From IMG/VR virus record IMGVR_UViG_3300031658_003389, positions 1-57,323 of that record: a stretch of 57,323 nucleotides of DNA. One strand, written 5' to 3'. Source of the DNA: a virus. The number at the start of each line of letters is the position of its first letter. Position 1 is the first letter of the stretch. The notes under the pieces were generated by a model, which was not told the DNA's origin, did no database searches, and saw only the letters and a program-made list of their open reading frames with translations. This document shows positions 34,413-42,337 of the stretch, piece by piece. Position numbers and translations under genes: made by a program.

Positions 34413-34444
34413 GGGTAGTTAAGAAAGAGAGAGAGATACTACCC
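34413..34444 (+). promoter_or_regulatory. 5' leader hairpin
   Basis: GGGTAGT 34413-34419 pairs with ACTACCC 34438-34444 around an 18-nt purine-rich loop. It sits at or near the start of the mRNA and precedes CTAACCC. Confidence 0.5.
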
Positions 34445-34462
34445 TAACCCTAATCAAGCGAA

Positions 34463-34603
34463 ATGAAAGATAGTAAAAATACAAAACTAAAAGAAGTTCA
34501 GTTAACTTTACAAGATTGGTTAGATGCACTTAAAGTTCCAACTCCTCATAGAAATAAGAAGAAATTCTATCGTAAAGAAAAACATAAAAAAAACATCGAA
34601 TAA
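34463..34603 (+). CDS. Small basic protein
   Basis: A 46-residue ORF (MKDSKNTKLKEVQLTLQDWL and on) with a short helix and a very basic tail (HRNKKKFYRKEKHKKN). It has its own promoter and leader, and the next promoter starts within 3 bp of its stop. Possibly RNA or DNA binding. Confidence 0.5.
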   Translation: MKDSKNTKLKEVQLTLQDWLDALKVPTPHRNKKKFYRKEKHKKNIE

Positions 34604-34605
34604 AG

Positions 34606-34637
34606 TTTGGTAGTTCCAAATATATTTCGTATATTAG
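34606..34637 (+). promoter_or_regulatory. Bacteroidota-type promoter
   Basis: TTTGG at 34606 with inverted repeat TTTGG/CCAAA, 20 bp, TATATTAG at 34630. It drives the MoxR-like ATPase. Confidence 0.7.
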
Positions 34638-34652
34638 ACTAGTAATACAAAT

Positions 34653-34684
34653 GGGGAATAATCCCCGAAACAATAACCCTTTAA
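34653..34684 (+). promoter_or_regulatory. 5' leader hairpin and shared CAATAACCCTTTAA element
   Basis: GGGGA and TCCCC pair around ATAA (34653-34666), followed by CAATAACCCTTTAA (34671-34684). The hairpin covers an in-frame upstream ATG at 34651, which argues for ATG 34699 as the true start. Confidence 0.5.
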
Positions 34685-34698
34685 TACAAATAAAAGTT

Positions 34699-35907
34699 AT
34701 GCAAGATTTCACAATCGGATTCGTTAAAAATGAAGTTTACAAAGTAGAAAAGTTTGGAAATTCATTTAAGTTAATTGACACTAAAGATACCAAAGTTGGT
34801 ACAATGGGTGTTACTACTGGTACTCGTAAGAGTGCATATGTTAATGGTGAAGCACTACAATCGTTCATCAATAAGAATGGTAAGAAGGTTTACCGAAGAG
34901 TATCAATGGATGTTTACAACAACTTAGTTGTACCAATGAATACTGATAATGGTGGTGTTCAATTTGAAGACCAATCAGACCATAAAGCTATTAAAGATTT
35001 CATTCACAATGGTTCGGTTCAACTTAGACCAACTGAATTAGTGATGACTGATTTAAAATGGAAATTCCTAATACGTTCAGCTGTAAGAGCTAAGAACATT
35101 ATGATGACTGGACCAGCTGGTTGTGGTAAAACTATGGCGGCCAAATCATTAGTAAAAGCATTAGATAGACCAGATTTCTACTTCAACTTAGGAGCAACGC
35201 AAGATGCTAGAGCAACTTTGATTGGTAATACTCAGTTTGATAAACAAAAAGGAACTTACTTTTCAGAATCAGCATTTGTTAAAGCAATCAAAACTCCAAA
35301 CGCAGTTATCCTATTAGATGAGTTAAGTAGGGCTCACCCTGATGCTTGGAATATCTTAATGACCGTTTTAGATGGTGGGCAGAGATATTTAAGATTAGAT
35401 GAGGCTGAAGGTTCGCCAATTGTGAATGTGGCTGAAGGTGTTACTTTCATCGCTACGGCTAACATTGGTAACGAATACACTTCGACTAGAGTAATTGATA
35501 GAGCAATTTTAGATAGATTTGTTACTATTGAAATGGATGTTCTAAATGATGAGCAGGAATTTGAATTGTTAAAGTTTATGTTCCCTGATGTTAACGAAGA
35601 TGATTTAAAAGCAGTAGCTGAAATATCTCACCATACTCGTACTCAATCAATGAGTGATGCTGGTAAAGTTACCTCAATGGTATCGACTAGAGCTAGTGTT
35701 GAGATGGCTGGATTACTTTATGATGGTTTTGATTTATTCGAATCAGCTGAAATATCAATCTTTCCATTCTTCTCTAATGATGGTGGTGTAGATTCTGAAA
35801 GAACCTATGTGAAACAATTAGTTCAGAAGTATGTAAGGGATGAGGGTGAGGCTCTTTTCAATGAGCAGGAAGTTGAAAACGAATCAGAAGAAATTCCAAT
35901 GTTTTAA
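34699..35907 (+). CDS. MoxR/CobS-like AAA+ ATPase
   Basis: A 402-residue protein from ATG 34699 (MQDFTIGFVKNEVYKV). Walker A is GPAGCGKTMAAK (from residue 138), Walker B VILLDELSR (D207, E208), then FIATANIGNEYTSTRVIDRAILDRFV with sensor and arginine-finger residues. The first ~120 residues are a phage-type N-terminal domain. It should work with the VWA protein upstream as a remodelling chaperone or metal-insertion machine. The ATG at 34651 lies in the mRNA leader and is not preferred. Confidence 0.8.
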   Translation: MQDFTIGFVKNEVYKVEKFGNSFKLIDTKDTKVGTMGVTTGTRKSAYVNGEALQSFINKNGKKVYRRVSMDVYNNLVVPMNTDNGGVQFEDQSDHKAIKDFIHNGSVQLRPTELVMTDLKWKFLIRSAVRAKNIMMTGPAGCGKTMAAKSLVKALDRPDFYFNLGATQDARATLIGNTQFDKQKGTYFSESAFVKAIKTPNAVILLDELSRAHPDAWNILMTVLDGGQRYLRLDEAEGSPIVNVAEGVTFIATANIGNEYTSTRVIDRAILDRFVTIEMDVLNDEQEFELLKFMFPDVNEDDLKAVAEISHHTRTQSMSDAGKVTSMVSTRASVEMAGLLYDGFDLFESAEISIFPFFSNDGGVDSERTYVKQLVQKYVRDEGEALFNEQEVENESEEIPMF

Positions 35908-35922
35908 TCTAAACCCTAACCT

Positions 35923-36255
35923 ATGAATATACTACAAAAAATAAATTGGAAGGTAAGAAAAATTAATATCACAATCTCCCCATTAAATATTTTCATTAAT
36001 ACCAATTGGGAAGGTTGGGGATTTAACTTACTAACAATACAAAAAAACTTAAATGAGTACTCACTATTAAAACTATGTTGGCAGTTCCCAAACGGAGCTG
36101 ATAAGCAATTGAAGTTTGAAGGTGATTTCTTATTCCTTAGAACCTATCTATTAAAACTTAGAGAAGATTTAGATGATAATAAACTATGGAGTACGAATGG
36201 ACTAAGTAACTTAGATACATTCAAACTAACAATATTAAATTTTATATTTAGATAA
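35923..36255 (+). CDS. Hypothetical protein
   Basis: A 110-residue protein, rich in Leu, Asn, Trp and Phe (ISPLNIFINTNWEGWGFNLL), with no clear membrane span. No family recognised. CCCTAACCT just before the ATG recalls the leader element found elsewhere. Confidence 0.5.
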   Translation: MNILQKINWKVRKINITISPLNIFINTNWEGWGFNLLTIQKNLNEYSLLKLCWQFPNGADKQLKFEGDFLFLRTYLLKLREDLDDNKLWSTNGLSNLDTFKLTILNFIFR

Positions 36256-36261
36256 TAAAAT

Positions 36262-37296
36262 ATGAAGATATACAAATTAGATAGTAAAGGCAAAGTAAGA
36301 GTATTGGAAGTAACTACCAACGAAGGTAATTTAATCCAAACATCTGGATTGCTAGATGGTAAAAAGGTAGAACATAAAAAATTGTGTAAACCAAAGAACA
36401 TCGGAAAGATAAACGAAACTACTGAAGTAACTCAATCTGAATTTGAAGCTGAAGCTCTTATAGTTAAGAAACTAAGAGAGGGGTATTTCAAAACCATTGA
36501 AGAAGCTGAGAGTGTTAAGGTAATCTTACCTATGTTAGCTAATGATTATTTCAAAAAGGAGAAGAAAGTACAATTCCCTTGTTACGTTCAACCAAAATTA
36601 GATGGTATGCGAGGATTGGGAAATGATGGTAAGTTAATATCAAGAGCAAATAAGGAAATCATTACTCTGAAACATATTCAGAATGATTTGGAAGGATTTG
36701 AGGAATACATTGATGGTGAACTATACGCACATGGATTGACATTTCAAGAGAATATGAAAATCATAAAGAAATATAGAGAAGGTCAAACTGAAAATGTGAA
36801 ATACCATGTATATGATATGATTTCAGATAAACCATTTATAGAACGATACAATGAACTTAAAACATTAGTATTCGGTTTACCAAATATAGAAGTAGTACCT
36901 TTAGTAGAAATCAATAGCCCAACAGAGTTAGAAGAGTATTATGGGAAATTTATGAGTGAAGGATATGAAGGTATAATGATACGATGGGGAACTGATGGAT
37001 ATAAAGTTAATGGTAGAAGTGATAACTTATTGAAGTATAAAAAGTTCTTTGATGTAGCTGTACCAATTGTGGATATTACACCTAATGATGCAATTCCAAC
37101 TCACGGAACTATTTGGATAGAATACAACGGAAAGGTTGTAAAGACTGGTGCTAGATTATCTCACGAAGAACGAGAGGATATCTTAACCAATAAAGAAGAT
37201 TATATAGGTAAAACGGCTGAAGTTAGATACTTTGAAACTACTGATGATGGTTCATTAAGATTCCCTGTATTTTGTGGTGTACGATTAGATAAATAA
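36262..37296 (+). CDS. ATP-dependent DNA ligase with N-terminal WGR-like domain
   Basis: A 344-residue protein. YVQPKLDGMRGL is ligase motif I with nucleophile K112. ISRANKE, DGELYAHG (motif III/IIIa), EGIMIRW (motif IV) and LLKYKKF (motif V) follow in order, then an OB-fold domain. Residues 1-45 resemble a WGR domain. It seals nicks during phage replication and repair; an RNA ligase is less likely because of the OB domain. Confidence 0.85.
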   Translation: MKIYKLDSKGKVRVLEVTTNEGNLIQTSGLLDGKKVEHKKLCKPKNIGKINETTEVTQSEFEAEALIVKKLREGYFKTIEEAESVKVILPMLANDYFKKEKKVQFPCYVQPKLDGMRGLGNDGKLISRANKEIITLKHIQNDLEGFEEYIDGELYAHGLTFQENMKIIKKYREGQTENVKYHVYDMISDKPFIERYNELKTLVFGLPNIEVVPLVEINSPTELEEYYGKFMSEGYEGIMIRWGTDGYKVNGRSDNLLKYKKFFDVAVPIVDITPNDAIPTHGTIWIEYNGKVVKTGARLSHEEREDILTNKEDYIGKTAEVRYFETTDDGSLRFPVFCGVRLDK

Positions 37297-37299
37297 ATT

Positions 37300-37797
37300 A
37301 TGGCAAATACTTGTAGTACAAATTTTATTATTAAAGGAACATCAAAGGTAATTGATTTCCTATTCGAAAAGATTGATAATTGTAATGCTGGGAGGTATCC
37401 AAATGAAGGAGATACTCCACATATTGTAGATGTGTTTGGGGCAGATGCTGAACTATTTATTGATAAGATAGGTTCCAAATGGATTTCAATTCAGAATTAC
37501 TTTACTAATAGTGATACTGAAATGGAAGTTCATTTTGAATCAGCATGGTATCCACCATCGGATATGTTAAAGGAAATACACCGACAATTAATTGAAATTG
37601 ATTCGGATGTAACATTCACCGCTAGGTATTGGGATGAGGGGTATGAACCAATTGGTGTTATTAAAATTACAAAAGATGGTGAGTACATTACACGAGAATT
37701 GGATGATTTGAGTGTAGATGACGAGCCTGAATTCTTTTGGGATGATGTGATTGAACCATCATTCGAACAATTAGAACAACTATTAAATATAAAGTAA
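37300..37797 (+). CDS. Api92-like (DUF1281) protein
   Basis: A 165-residue protein. MANTCSTNFIIKG at the start and the acidic segment WYPPSDMLKEIHRQ, TARYWDEGYEPIG fit the ferredoxin-fold Api92/YubB-like family common in phages and plasmids. The function is unknown. The stop overlaps the next ATG (TAATG). Confidence 0.55.
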   Translation: MANTCSTNFIIKGTSKVIDFLFEKIDNCNAGRYPNEGDTPHIVDVFGADAELFIDKIGSKWISIQNYFTNSDTEMEVHFESAWYPPSDMLKEIHRQLIEIDSDVTFTARYWDEGYEPIGVIKITKDGEYITRELDDLSVDDEPEFFWDDVIEPSFEQLEQLLNIK

Positions 37798-37937
37798 TGA
37801 GTAAACAAACAAATGATTGGATGCAGAAGCTAGTTGATAACTACCACATCCCAAACGAAGAAGAACAATCTAATAATACACAACAACCTAAGATTTTGAA
37901 AGAATCTCAAATTAAGAAAATATTAGAAAGAGATTAA
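37797..37937 (+). CDS. Tiny hypothetical protein
   Basis: A 46-residue ORF (MSKQTNDWMQKLVDNYHIPN and on), polar, with a helical end (KESQIKKILERD). The TAATG overlap with the gene before and 1-bp gap to the next gene support translation. Confidence 0.45.
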   Translation: MSKQTNDWMQKLVDNYHIPNEEEQSNNTQQPKILKESQIKKILERD

Positions 37938-37938
37938 T

Positions 37939-38202
37939 ATGAGCAAACTAAAACTAGCATCCATTGTAAAGACATCTAAGATATTAGCTAATGATAAACC
38001 AATTAGTAGAGAAGATGTATTAAAACTTTCAGAGGAATGGACCGAAAAGCAAGTTATATTTTTCAAAAAGATTGTAAGGCAAGGTGGTACATTTAGAATA
38101 AATGGTGTAAAGTTTGATATAAAGATAGGTGAGAAGATACTTAATTCATTAGGTCAAAAAGATGGTGGTGTACCAAAGATGTATGGACCTGAAAAAGAAT
38201 AA
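37939..38202 (+). CDS. Hypothetical protein
   Basis: An 87-residue basic soluble protein with a helical first half (ISREDVLKLSEEWTEKQVIF) and a small beta segment (GGTFRINGVKFDI). No family recognised. Confidence 0.5.
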   Translation: MSKLKLASIVKTSKILANDKPISREDVLKLSEEWTEKQVIFFKKIVRQGGTFRINGVKFDIKIGEKILNSLGQKDGGVPKMYGPEKE

Positions 38203-38213
38203 TTAGTTAATTA

Positions 38214-38245
38214 TTTGGTTATCTCAAATATATTTTGTATATTTA
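38214..38245 (+). promoter_or_regulatory. Bacteroidota-type promoter
   Basis: TTTGG at 38214 with ATTTG/CAAAT inverted repeat, 20 bp, TATATTTA at 38238. The leader then has three tandem AAAACCAT units that end in the ATG at 38277. Confidence 0.65.
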
Positions 38246-38276
38246 CATATAATTAAAACCATAAAACCATAAAACC

Positions 38277-38759
38277 ATGTATAACCCATTTAGATATTTT
38301 ACAGAAGGTAAGTATAGAAGGAGACCTTTAAAAGCTAAGTTCCCACTTCTATTGAAGATTAGGAATGGTGATTTTGAATATTCACCATACTTTAGAGAAG
38401 CAGATGATAATATTGAATTGTATGATAAGATGTACAATGAGTTTATGGAAACTTCACCTATTAGAGATATCAATGATAAAAAGCATGAAGCGCATCAAAT
38501 TGCTAAGATGAAAAGAATCAAAGCACAAAAGTTGATGGAAGTAGGAGTAAATGAAGAGAACATACGATTACATCAATTAAGAATCGAATTGGAATCTGAG
38601 TTCGGAAAGGATTTGTGGGAGAAGTGTTTGGAAAATCAAAGAGGGAAAGGTACTACTGAAGATATGTATTGGTGGTATAAGAAGCAATGTAAGATGGGAA
38701 CAACACCATCAGAGATAGCAATAGCATTAGGTAGAACAACAACAAAAGGATTAAGATAA
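38277..38759 (+). CDS. Hypothetical protein with HTH-like C-terminus
   Basis: A 160-residue, charged, helical protein. The end (CKMGTTPSEIAIALGRTTTKG) looks like a helix-turn-helix half (T-P-S-E-I-A-x-x-L-G-R). It may be a regulator or replication accessory protein. Transcribed from its own promoter and coupled to the next ORF by TAATG. Confidence 0.5.
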   Translation: MYNPFRYFTEGKYRRRPLKAKFPLLLKIRNGDFEYSPYFREADDNIELYDKMYNEFMETSPIRDINDKKHEAHQIAKMKRIKAQKLMEVGVNEENIRLHQLRIELESEFGKDLWEKCLENQRGKGTTEDMYWWYKKQCKMGTTPSEIAIALGRTTTKGLR

Positions 38760-38935
38760 TGATTACAGCTTATACAAAAGTTTGGAATACAATTAGAACG
38801 GCTCAATATGTACACTTAATAAATGGTAGTGTATTGAACCTAATAAACAACTTCAATAAAATGTATAATGATGAAGTTCGATATGGAGAACTAATGGAAG
38901 ATTATAGAGCTAAATTAAAGAATATAAATGAATAG
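38759..38935 (+). CDS. Small helical hypothetical protein
   Basis: A 58-residue ORF (MITAYTKVWNTIRTAQYVHL and on), helical and amphipathic. It starts in TAATG with the gene before. No family recognised. Confidence 0.45.
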   Translation: MITAYTKVWNTIRTAQYVHLINGSVLNLINNFNKMYNDEVRYGELMEDYRAKLKNINE

Positions 38936-38950
38936 CTAATATTTAAAGTT

Positions 38951-39226
38951 ATGGAAGTGATTAAGAGTAGATATGGATTAGAACGTACAATCGAAAAGAT
39001 TGATGCTAATCGTATCCGAATAATGGGTGAATCTCAATTTGTGAGACAATCTCAGAATGATGCCGGTAAGGTAACAATGTTTGATTACGAAGGTGGTCCT
39101 TGTTTATCGGTAGGTGGTGAAATTTCATACCAAAATTTAAAATGGTTGATTAAGGGGATTACTCCAAATCAATCAAAGCATGAGGGATTATCCGAATGTG
39201 TATTAACAGTGGAGGCTAAGTATTAA
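38951..39226 (+). CDS. Hypothetical protein
   Basis: A 91-residue protein. ERTIEKIDANRIRIMGESQFVR, FDYEGGPCLSVGGEI and the strand-rich C-terminus suggest a small beta fold. I think similar proteins occur in other Bacteroidota phages, but I cannot name a family. Confidence 0.5.
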   Translation: MEVIKSRYGLERTIEKIDANRIRIMGESQFVRQSQNDAGKVTMFDYEGGPCLSVGGEISYQNLKWLIKGITPNQSKHEGLSECVLTVEAKY

Positions 39227-39229
39227 ATA

Positions 39230-39424
39230 ATGTTTGGATTACTAACTGATGGTGGAGTACAAGACCCAATAATCACAAATGAGATATTGAGTAAGTTAAC
39301 ACCAGCTCAGAACCTACATTTGGAAAGTGGAAGATTGTTAATCAATCCAATCACCGGAGATACCATAGTACCTATCAGAGTATCACAAACTCAAATAGCA
39401 AGAATCGTAATAAATATATACTAA
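39230..39424 (+). CDS. Small hypothetical protein
   Basis: A 64-residue protein, mostly beta-like, with LLINPITGDTIVPIRVSQTQ in the centre. The stop overlaps the next ATG (TAATG). No function assigned. Confidence 0.45.
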   Translation: MFGLLTDGGVQDPIITNEILSKLTPAQNLHLESGRLLINPITGDTIVPIRVSQTQIARIVINIY

Positions 39425-39576
39425 TGAACGATAACAATTTTCAGTACTTTGATGACCAATGGAACGAACCCACCACCAATAAAGATGAGCGTGGAGATTA
39501 CTATGATACCGACTTTGAGCAGGGTGTTGATGAGTATGTTCCAAAGAAAAATAGTATAACCACAATAGAGGATTAA
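39424..39576 (+). CDS. Tiny acidic hypothetical protein
   Basis: A 50-residue ORF rich in Asp, Glu and Tyr (DERGDYYDTDFEQGVDEYV), no hydrophobic core. The start is in a TAATG junction. Highly acidic tiny proteins of this kind are often host-takeover or DNA-mimic proteins in phages, but there is no direct evidence here. Confidence 0.45.
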   Translation: MNDNNFQYFDDQWNEPTTNKDERGDYYDTDFEQGVDEYVPKKNSITTIED

Positions 39577-39690
39577 GGGAATACCTCCTTTACATCGTTT
39601 ATGGTGGGGGGAGAGTCGGAACGGATTTTTTTATTGATAGTTTTATTTTACTATATTTATATTCAAATAGTTAAATATCTTTATATTAAT

Positions 39691-39897
39691 ATGGGAAACA
39701 GCCTCAATAAAGCCTTATTTGAGATATCATCATCATTAGGGATACACCCAAAGTGGGAAAATGAATTGATTAAATCGGATTATCATCTTCAAACCTATAA
39801 GCGGTGGGAAGAAGGAAGTAGTTGTGAAAGTAAGTGTAAAGTAATAAAGGATTTATATCTTAATCGGCTACATTATTTAAAAGGATGGATAGGTTAA
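39691..39897 (+). CDS. Small hypothetical protein
   Basis: A 68-residue protein from ATG 39691; the longer frame starting at 39601 crosses a non-coding stretch with a TATATTTAT box at 39652. Contains KSDYHLQTYKRWEEGSSCESK. The 114-nt gap before it holds only that box and a G-rich run. Overlaps the next gene by 13 bp. Confidence 0.5.
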   Translation: MGNSLNKALFEISSSLGIHPKWENELIKSDYHLQTYKRWEEGSSCESKCKVIKDLYLNRLHYLKGWIG

Positions 39898-40172
39898 AGT
39901 TTAAACAAAGGTTATGTAACTTCATATTAGAGGTAGGAAACAACATATGGGAAGCTCGTAAAAATGGTTTCTTTCCTTACCTAATTATTCTCTTATTGTT
40001 CTCCCAAACCTCAATGGAGATACAACCAAAGGTGATTACTCCCTTTAAAAATAATTTCCTTATAGGACATAATGGTACACATATTGTGTTACTAATACCA
40101 AAGGGTAACCAATCACAAAGGTTAACTGAATCCATAAGGGTTCTGAGTGAAGTAACAACCCAAAAAATATAA
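39885..40172 (+). CDS. Single-span membrane protein
   Basis: A 95-residue protein with a basic N-terminus, one transmembrane segment (about residues 28-43) and an extracytoplasmic domain of about 50 residues. It stands just before the exported lipoprotein and nuclease genes, so an envelope role is likely. Confidence 0.5.
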   Translation: MDRLKFKQRLCNFILEVGNNIWEARKNGFFPYLIILLLFSQTSMEIQPKVITPFKNNFLIGHNGTHIVLLIPKGNQSQRLTESIRVLSEVTTQKI

Positions 40173-40187
40173 CTTAAAATCATAATT

Positions 40188-41075
40188 ATGAAAAATTTAC
40201 TATTATTACTATCGGTATTCTTAATGATGAGTTGTGGAACGTTTAAAGTATCTACACTATCTTATGACCCAATCTACACTACTGCGAATGGAGAAACCAT
40301 TGATGTAAATGTAGTGGATAATGAATGGGAATTAAATAGATTACTCAGAGATGATTTTAATTTTAGATATGATTATGCTCAATACGCTAAATCTCAGCCT
40401 ATATCATTTGATTGGAATAATAGAATACTAAGAAATAATAGATTCAATAGATATAACTTCAATAATAGATACAGTTGGAGTAATGGGTTCAATATGAATT
40501 CATATTGGAATAGAGATTTGATGTGGGATGATTGGTTATGGGGATATTCATCTATGAATTATGGAATGGGTTGGTCTTATAGCTGGAACAATAGAAGTTG
40601 GTCATCAAACCAATGGGGATGGAATGGATATTATGGTTATGGAAATCCTTATGGATGGAACAATAACATTTATGGTTGGAATAACTACAATAGATATAGA
40701 GGTACTAACGTAGCTTATCATAGAGGTAGAAGAAGTGGGGTAGTAAATACTAATGGAAGAGCACACGCTGCTATGATACAATCTACAAAAGTAAAAAAGA
40801 GAAGAACAATAAATACTAACGTAACACCTATACGTAATAATACAAGAGTAAGGGAAGTTAGAAGTAGTGAGGTTAGGGTTATAAAACCAAGAAGAGCTTC
40901 GACAGTAATTACACCTATTAGAAATAATAGAAATAATAGAAATACAACACCTATAAGAAATTATAATAATAAACCTACTAATAATAGTAGAAGTGTACGA
41001 ACAACTTCTCCTCCACCGAGACGTTCTACACCTGTAATTGGAAAGCGTGGAGGTAATTCAATTAAAAGACAGTAA
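40188..41075 (+). CDS. Low-complexity Asn/Tyr/Trp/Arg-rich lipoprotein
   Basis: A 295-residue protein. LLLLLSVFLMMSCG is a lipoprotein signal with lipidated C16; no acidic export signal (S-D-E-E-like) follows, so a periplasm-facing location is more likely than the cell surface. Residues about 75-180 are dominated by Asn, Trp, Tyr, Gly, Arg and Ser (NNRYSWSNGFNMNSYWNRD). The last ~110 residues are strongly basic with repeated TPIRN units. The composition is prion-like and unlike any neighbour. It may bind nucleic acid or glycan at the membrane. One base overlaps the nuclease gene. Confidence 0.7.
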   Translation: MKNLLLLLSVFLMMSCGTFKVSTLSYDPIYTTANGETIDVNVVDNEWELNRLLRDDFNFRYDYAQYAKSQPISFDWNNRILRNNRFNRYNFNNRYSWSNGFNMNSYWNRDLMWDDWLWGYSSMNYGMGWSYSWNNRSWSSNQWGWNGYYGYGNPYGWNNNIYGWNNYNRYRGTNVAYHRGRRSGVVNTNGRAHAAMIQSTKVKKRRTINTNVTPIRNNTRVREVRSSEVRVIKPRRASTVITPIRNNRNNRNTTPIRNYNNKPTNNSRSVRTTSPPPRRSTPVIGKRGGNSIKRQ

Positions 41076-41686
41076 TGAATAATTTGTTAAGAAACGTAGT
41101 ACTATCGATTATCCTAATAGTAACATCCACTTCAATAGCAGGACAAACTAAAAGAGAATCGGTATATGTAAAAACCCCAATATTTGAGGTTTGGTACAAT
41201 GAAGTATATGAACAACCAATGAAGTTGATATATAAATCTGAGAATAGAGAAACTAATGTGAATAGAGGTTCAATGGACTTTAAAACTGAAAAGTTATATC
41301 ACACATCAGATAAAGCAGATTACTATCGTAACATATATGATAAAGGTCATTTAGCACCAGCTGCAGCATTCTCCGATAATATGGTGAATTTAAAACAAAC
41401 ATTCTCTTACTTAAATTGTGCTCTACAAGAACAAACAATGAATAGAGTAGAGTGGAGATTGTTAGAATCACAAGAACGTAAGTGGGATGATGAACAAACC
41501 TTAGTTGTAACCATCAATTTAATATTTGATGAAGGGCATGAGGTACTACCAACTGGTGGACATATTCCTACAAGAATGGTAAAACATATACTTTTTACAA
41601 AAGATAATATTTATAAATGTTTCGATTTCGAAAACATTAGACCAACTAAAGGTTGGGAAGAGCATGAGGTAACTCATAAACATTAA
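41075..41686 (+). CDS. Secreted DNA/RNA non-specific endonuclease (NUC family)
   Basis: A 203-residue protein with a signal peptide (about residues 1-23, ending SIAGQ). IYDKGHLAPAAAFSDN carries the D-[RK]-G-H catalytic motif (D89, K90, G91, H92), and FSYLNCALQEQTMNRVEWRLLE matches the Asn-containing metal helix of beta-beta-alpha-Me nucleases. It should degrade nucleic acid in the periplasm or outside. Family members are usually about 230-280 residues, so this is compact. Confidence 0.85.
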   Translation: MNNLLRNVVLSIILIVTSTSIAGQTKRESVYVKTPIFEVWYNEVYEQPMKLIYKSENRETNVNRGSMDFKTEKLYHTSDKADYYRNIYDKGHLAPAAAFSDNMVNLKQTFSYLNCALQEQTMNRVEWRLLESQERKWDDEQTLVVTINLIFDEGHEVLPTGGHIPTRMVKHILFTKDNIYKCFDFENIRPTKGWEEHEVTHKH

Positions 41687-41751
41687 TGGGTAGTTTGATA
41701 TTTTTTGTAGTATTATGTGTATTTGCGCTGATTCAACAAAGAGATAACTAA
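41686..41751 (+). CDS. 21-residue single-span membrane peptide
   Basis: MGSLIFFVVLCVFALIQQRDN starts in the TAATG junction with the nuclease gene. It is nearly all transmembrane with a charged end. Its position in the same transcript suggests it works with, or protects against, the nuclease, but this is inference. Confidence 0.4.
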   Translation: MGSLIFFVVLCVFALIQQRDN

Positions 41752-41768
41752 AAAAATTAAGAAAAAAC

Positions 41769-41799
41769 TTTGAATATCCAATAATTTATTGTATATTTA
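41769..41799 (+). promoter_or_regulatory. Bacteroidota-type promoter
   Basis: TTTG at 41769, 19 bp, TATATTTA at 41792; the only core copy with 19-bp spacing. A second TATATTTAT box follows at 41821, 36 bp before ATG 41857. Confidence 0.6.
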
Positions 41800-41856
41800 T
41801 AGTTACAAAGAGAAAAAATATATATTTATAACTAATAACAAAGAACAAATTTTATT

Positions 41857-42249
41857 ATGGCATTAACATACGAATGGAAATTAACCGGTTTAAAGAAGCA
41901 GGATACTGCTGATTTAAGTGATTTAGTAGTTGGAACTCGTTGGGAACTTAAAGGAACCAACTCAGATGATGTATTTGGAAAATTTAGTGGAGCAACTCCA
42001 TTGGACTTACCTGATGCTGATGAAGAAAATTACGTTGCATACGCTGATTTAACTGAAACTCAAGTATTAGGTTGGATTAAGAGTATCGTAAGTGGTAGTG
42101 GTAGTAGTAACTATATGGAACATATCAACGAACAAATTCAAAAAGAAATCGATGAAAAGGTACATACACAATTAGAAGTTACTTCTAATGATTTACCTTG
42201 GAGTGAAACTTCAGGTAGTGCACCTCAAGAAGATGCAGCACCAGTATAG
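41857..42249 (+). CDS. Acidic phage protein of unknown function
   Basis: A 130-residue acidic protein. The start (TYEWKLTGLKKQDTADLSDL), FGKFSGATPLD and LGWIKSIVSGSG, then a short tail (ENYVAYADL earlier, NDLPWSETSG later), form a pattern I recognise from many marine phages (DUF7936-like), always of unknown role. Strong promoter upstream and terminator downstream suggest it is highly expressed alone. Confidence 0.65.
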   Translation: MALTYEWKLTGLKKQDTADLSDLVVGTRWELKGTNSDDVFGKFSGATPLDLPDADEENYVAYADLTETQVLGWIKSIVSGSGSSNYMEHINEQIQKEIDEKVHTQLEVTSNDLPWSETSGSAPQEDAAPV

Positions 42250-42280
42250 TATTCGGTAACATTTTTAAAAATAATTAAAG

Positions 42281-42307
42281 AAAGACTTGGTTTTACCAAG
42301 TCTTTTT
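42281..42307 (+). terminator. Intrinsic terminator overlapping a promoter
   Basis: AAAGACTTGG and CCAAGTCTTT pair around TTTTA, followed by T's. As at 25703, the -33 box of the next promoter is in the rising arm. Confidence 0.8.
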
Positions 42308-42317
42308 TGTATATTAG
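42286..42317 (+). promoter_or_regulatory. Bacteroidota-type promoter inside a terminator
   Basis: CTTG at 42286 in the terminator stem, 20 bp, TATATTAG at 42310, with ATG 42338 of the methyltransferase 20 bp further on. Confidence 0.6.
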
Positions 42318-42337
42318 TGTTTCAAACAATAAGTTAT

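Noticed and set aside
32254-35907. CobS/CobT annotation as cobalamin synthesis genes
   Set aside because: The similarity is to MoxR-VWA machines generally; no other cobalamin gene is present.
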